Below are positions 63,127-64,000 of a stretch of DNA of 64,000 bases, in pieces. This DNA is from Actinotalea sp. Marseille-Q4924. GTDB taxonomy: Bacteria; Actinomycetota; Actinomycetes; Actinomycetales; Cellulomonadaceae. The translations under genes and the position numbers were made by a program. Within the stretch, counting starts at the first letter, position 1, and each line of letters starts with the position of its first letter. The stretch spans positions 341,113 through 405,112 of the forward strand of contig NZ_CAKAKB010000006.1 in assembly GCF_916618755.1 (NCBI RefSeq). The letters run 5' to 3'. Below the pieces are notes generated by a model, which saw only the letters and a program-made list of their open reading frames with translations, searched no databases and was not told the DNA's origin.

Positions 63127-64000
63127 TCAGAGGAACGGCACCGTGCCGTACACCCCGAGGTAGCGGCCGCTGACGGCGAGCACCAGCAGGGCCAGGGCGA
63201 GGACAGGAGCCGCCACGCCGACGACGGCGCGGTGACGCCGGGGCGCGTACGCGAACGCCGCACCGAGGCCCAGGCCGACGAGGAACCCGCCGAGGTGCGC
63301 CTCCCACGCGATGCCGGGCACCACGAACCCGAGCACGCCGTTGATCGCGACGAGCACGATGATGCCGCGGGCGTCCTGACGCAGCCGCCGCAGCACCGGC
63401 AGCAGCGCCCCGAACAGCCCGAACACCGCTCCGGAGGCGCCCACCACACCGGTGCGGAAGTCGACGACGTCCGACGCGAGCAGCGTGAACATGACCGTGC
63501 CGCCGAGCGTGGACAGCAGGTAGAGCGCGAGGAAGCGCCACCGCCCCAGCGCCCGCTCCAGCATCGGGCCGAGCAACCACAGCGCATACATGTTGAAGCC
63601 GATGTGCAGGAGCATCCCGGTGCTGTGCAGGAAGCCGGCCGTGAGGAACCGCCAGGGCTCGAACGCACCCGCGGCCGGCGAGAAGATCCACCGCTGGGTC
63701 CATGCGCCGCCACCCACGCCGAGGACGCCGAGCTGCAGCACGAAGCTCACCACGCACAGGGCGACGATCGTCAGCGTGACGACGGGCCGACCCTCGCGCA
63801 GGGGAGCGCCGAACGCCGTGCGGGCCACCGGTGCCGTCCGCGCGGCCTCCCGCACGCAGTCGACGCAGTGCACGCCGACGGCGGCCTGGCGCTGGCACTC
63901 CGGGCACGCCGGTCGCCCGCACCGCTGGCAGCGCACGTACGAGACACGGTCGGGGTGCCGGGGGCAGACCGGCACGGCGTCAGGGTGGGGCGCCCCGGAC
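63127..64000 (-). CDS. Rhomboid family intramembrane serine protease (5' end beyond window)
   Basis: An N-terminal B-box-like zinc ribbon (CPRHPDRVSYVRCQRCGRPA, CPECQ, HCVDCV) precedes the rhomboid domain of six or seven membrane helices. Catalytic Ser is in VGASGAVFG and His in WEAHLGGFL, with the GFNMYALW and Arg-rich loop between. It cleaves transmembrane helices within the membrane; the substrate is unknown. The frame is open to the window edge, and the residues before GTG 63975 (GAPHPDAV) fit related N-termini, so the true start may lie further upstream. Confidence 0.9.
   Translation of the reverse strand, partial: SGAPHPDAVPVCPRHPDRVSYVRCQRCGRPACPECQRQAAVGVHCVDCVREAARTAPVARTAFGAPLREGRPVVTLTIVALCVVSFVLQLGVLGVGGGAWTQRWIFSPAAGAFEPWRFLTAGFLHSTGMLLHIGFNMYALWLLGPMLERALGRWRFLALYLLSTLGGTVMFTLLASDVVDFRTGVVGASGAVFGLFGALLPVLRRLRQDARGIIVLVAINGVLGFVVPGIAWEAHLGGFLVGLGLGAAFAYAPRRHRAVVGVAAPVLALALLVLAVSGRYLGVYGTVPFL

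Overview
The window is a very high-GC (roughly 73-75% by eye) actinobacterial chromosome segment. Gene content (fhaA-fhaB-pstP-rodA-pbpA-pknA-pknB, crgA, sortase E with DUF881 and PabA/TrpG, FlgN with a FliA-type sigma factor, archaeal-type FBP aldolase/phosphatase, GH36 and GH42 enzymes behind a LacI regulator) fits a Cellulomonas-like member of the Micrococcales. The genus is an inference from gene content only. No insertion sequence, prophage, CRISPR array or plasmid backbone was seen.

Left part (1-20.9 kb): the end of a DUF1697 gene, a MOSC protein divergent from a large HrpA helicase carrying a 5-copy 27-bp minisatellite, a PQQ-propeller membrane protein, 3-methyladenine glycosylase I, a translationally coupled NUDIX/DUF4287 pair and a GIY-YIG-like protein. 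A stand-alone LuxR-type HTH protein follows. The glycine cleavage operon gcvP-gcvT-gcvH sits behind a tandem glycine riboswitch. A small patch of unfamiliar genes (15.2-16.7 kb) precedes a TetR/MDR-oxidoreductase pair with three repeated operators, an aminotransferase, a zf-TFIIB protein and a low-molecular-weight tyrosine phosphatase.

Middle (20.9-34 kb): a 0.5-kb non-genic stretch holds a minus-strand transcription unit with consensus promoter, near-perfect Shine-Dalgarno, a 12-codon ORF and a hairpin plus T-tract. A lipoprotein with cell-wall-binding-like features follows. Then comes a motility-linked region: a cyclic-di-GMP-I riboswitch with a sigma-28-like promoter drives a 50-residue peptide, and 3-4 kb away lie FliA (with the same promoter type in front of it), FlgN and a small ORF, but no flagellar structural genes. 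A FAD/Rieske oxidoreductase and a PhzF protein lie between. An aldo/keto reductase and a DUF222-HNH endonuclease are both frameshifted.

34-48 kb: an alpha/beta-galactoside utilisation locus (GH42, two ABC permeases, lipoprotein substrate-binding protein, GH36) read leftward from twin LacI operators, with the LacI gene divergent. Next are an archaeal-type FBP aldolase/phosphatase, an AspT/YidE-like transporter and small conserved proteins.

48-64 kb: a Tat-exported CotA-like multicopper oxidase, tRNA-Leu(CAG), and the conserved cell-growth operon fhaA to pknB, in which phosphothreonine readers, phosphatase, SEDS glycosyltransferase, class B PBP and two Ser/Thr kinases are packed with overlapping or nearly touching ends. 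It converges on the DUF881-srtE-small membrane protein-pabA/trpG operon; then come crgA, an intergenic cluster of DnaA-box-like 9-mers, and a rhomboid protease running off the right edge. In related genomes this block lies near oriC, so the origin is probably to the right.

A recurrent feature is a -10-like hexamer (mostly NANNNT) 6-8 nt before the start codon, indicating many leaderless mRNAs.
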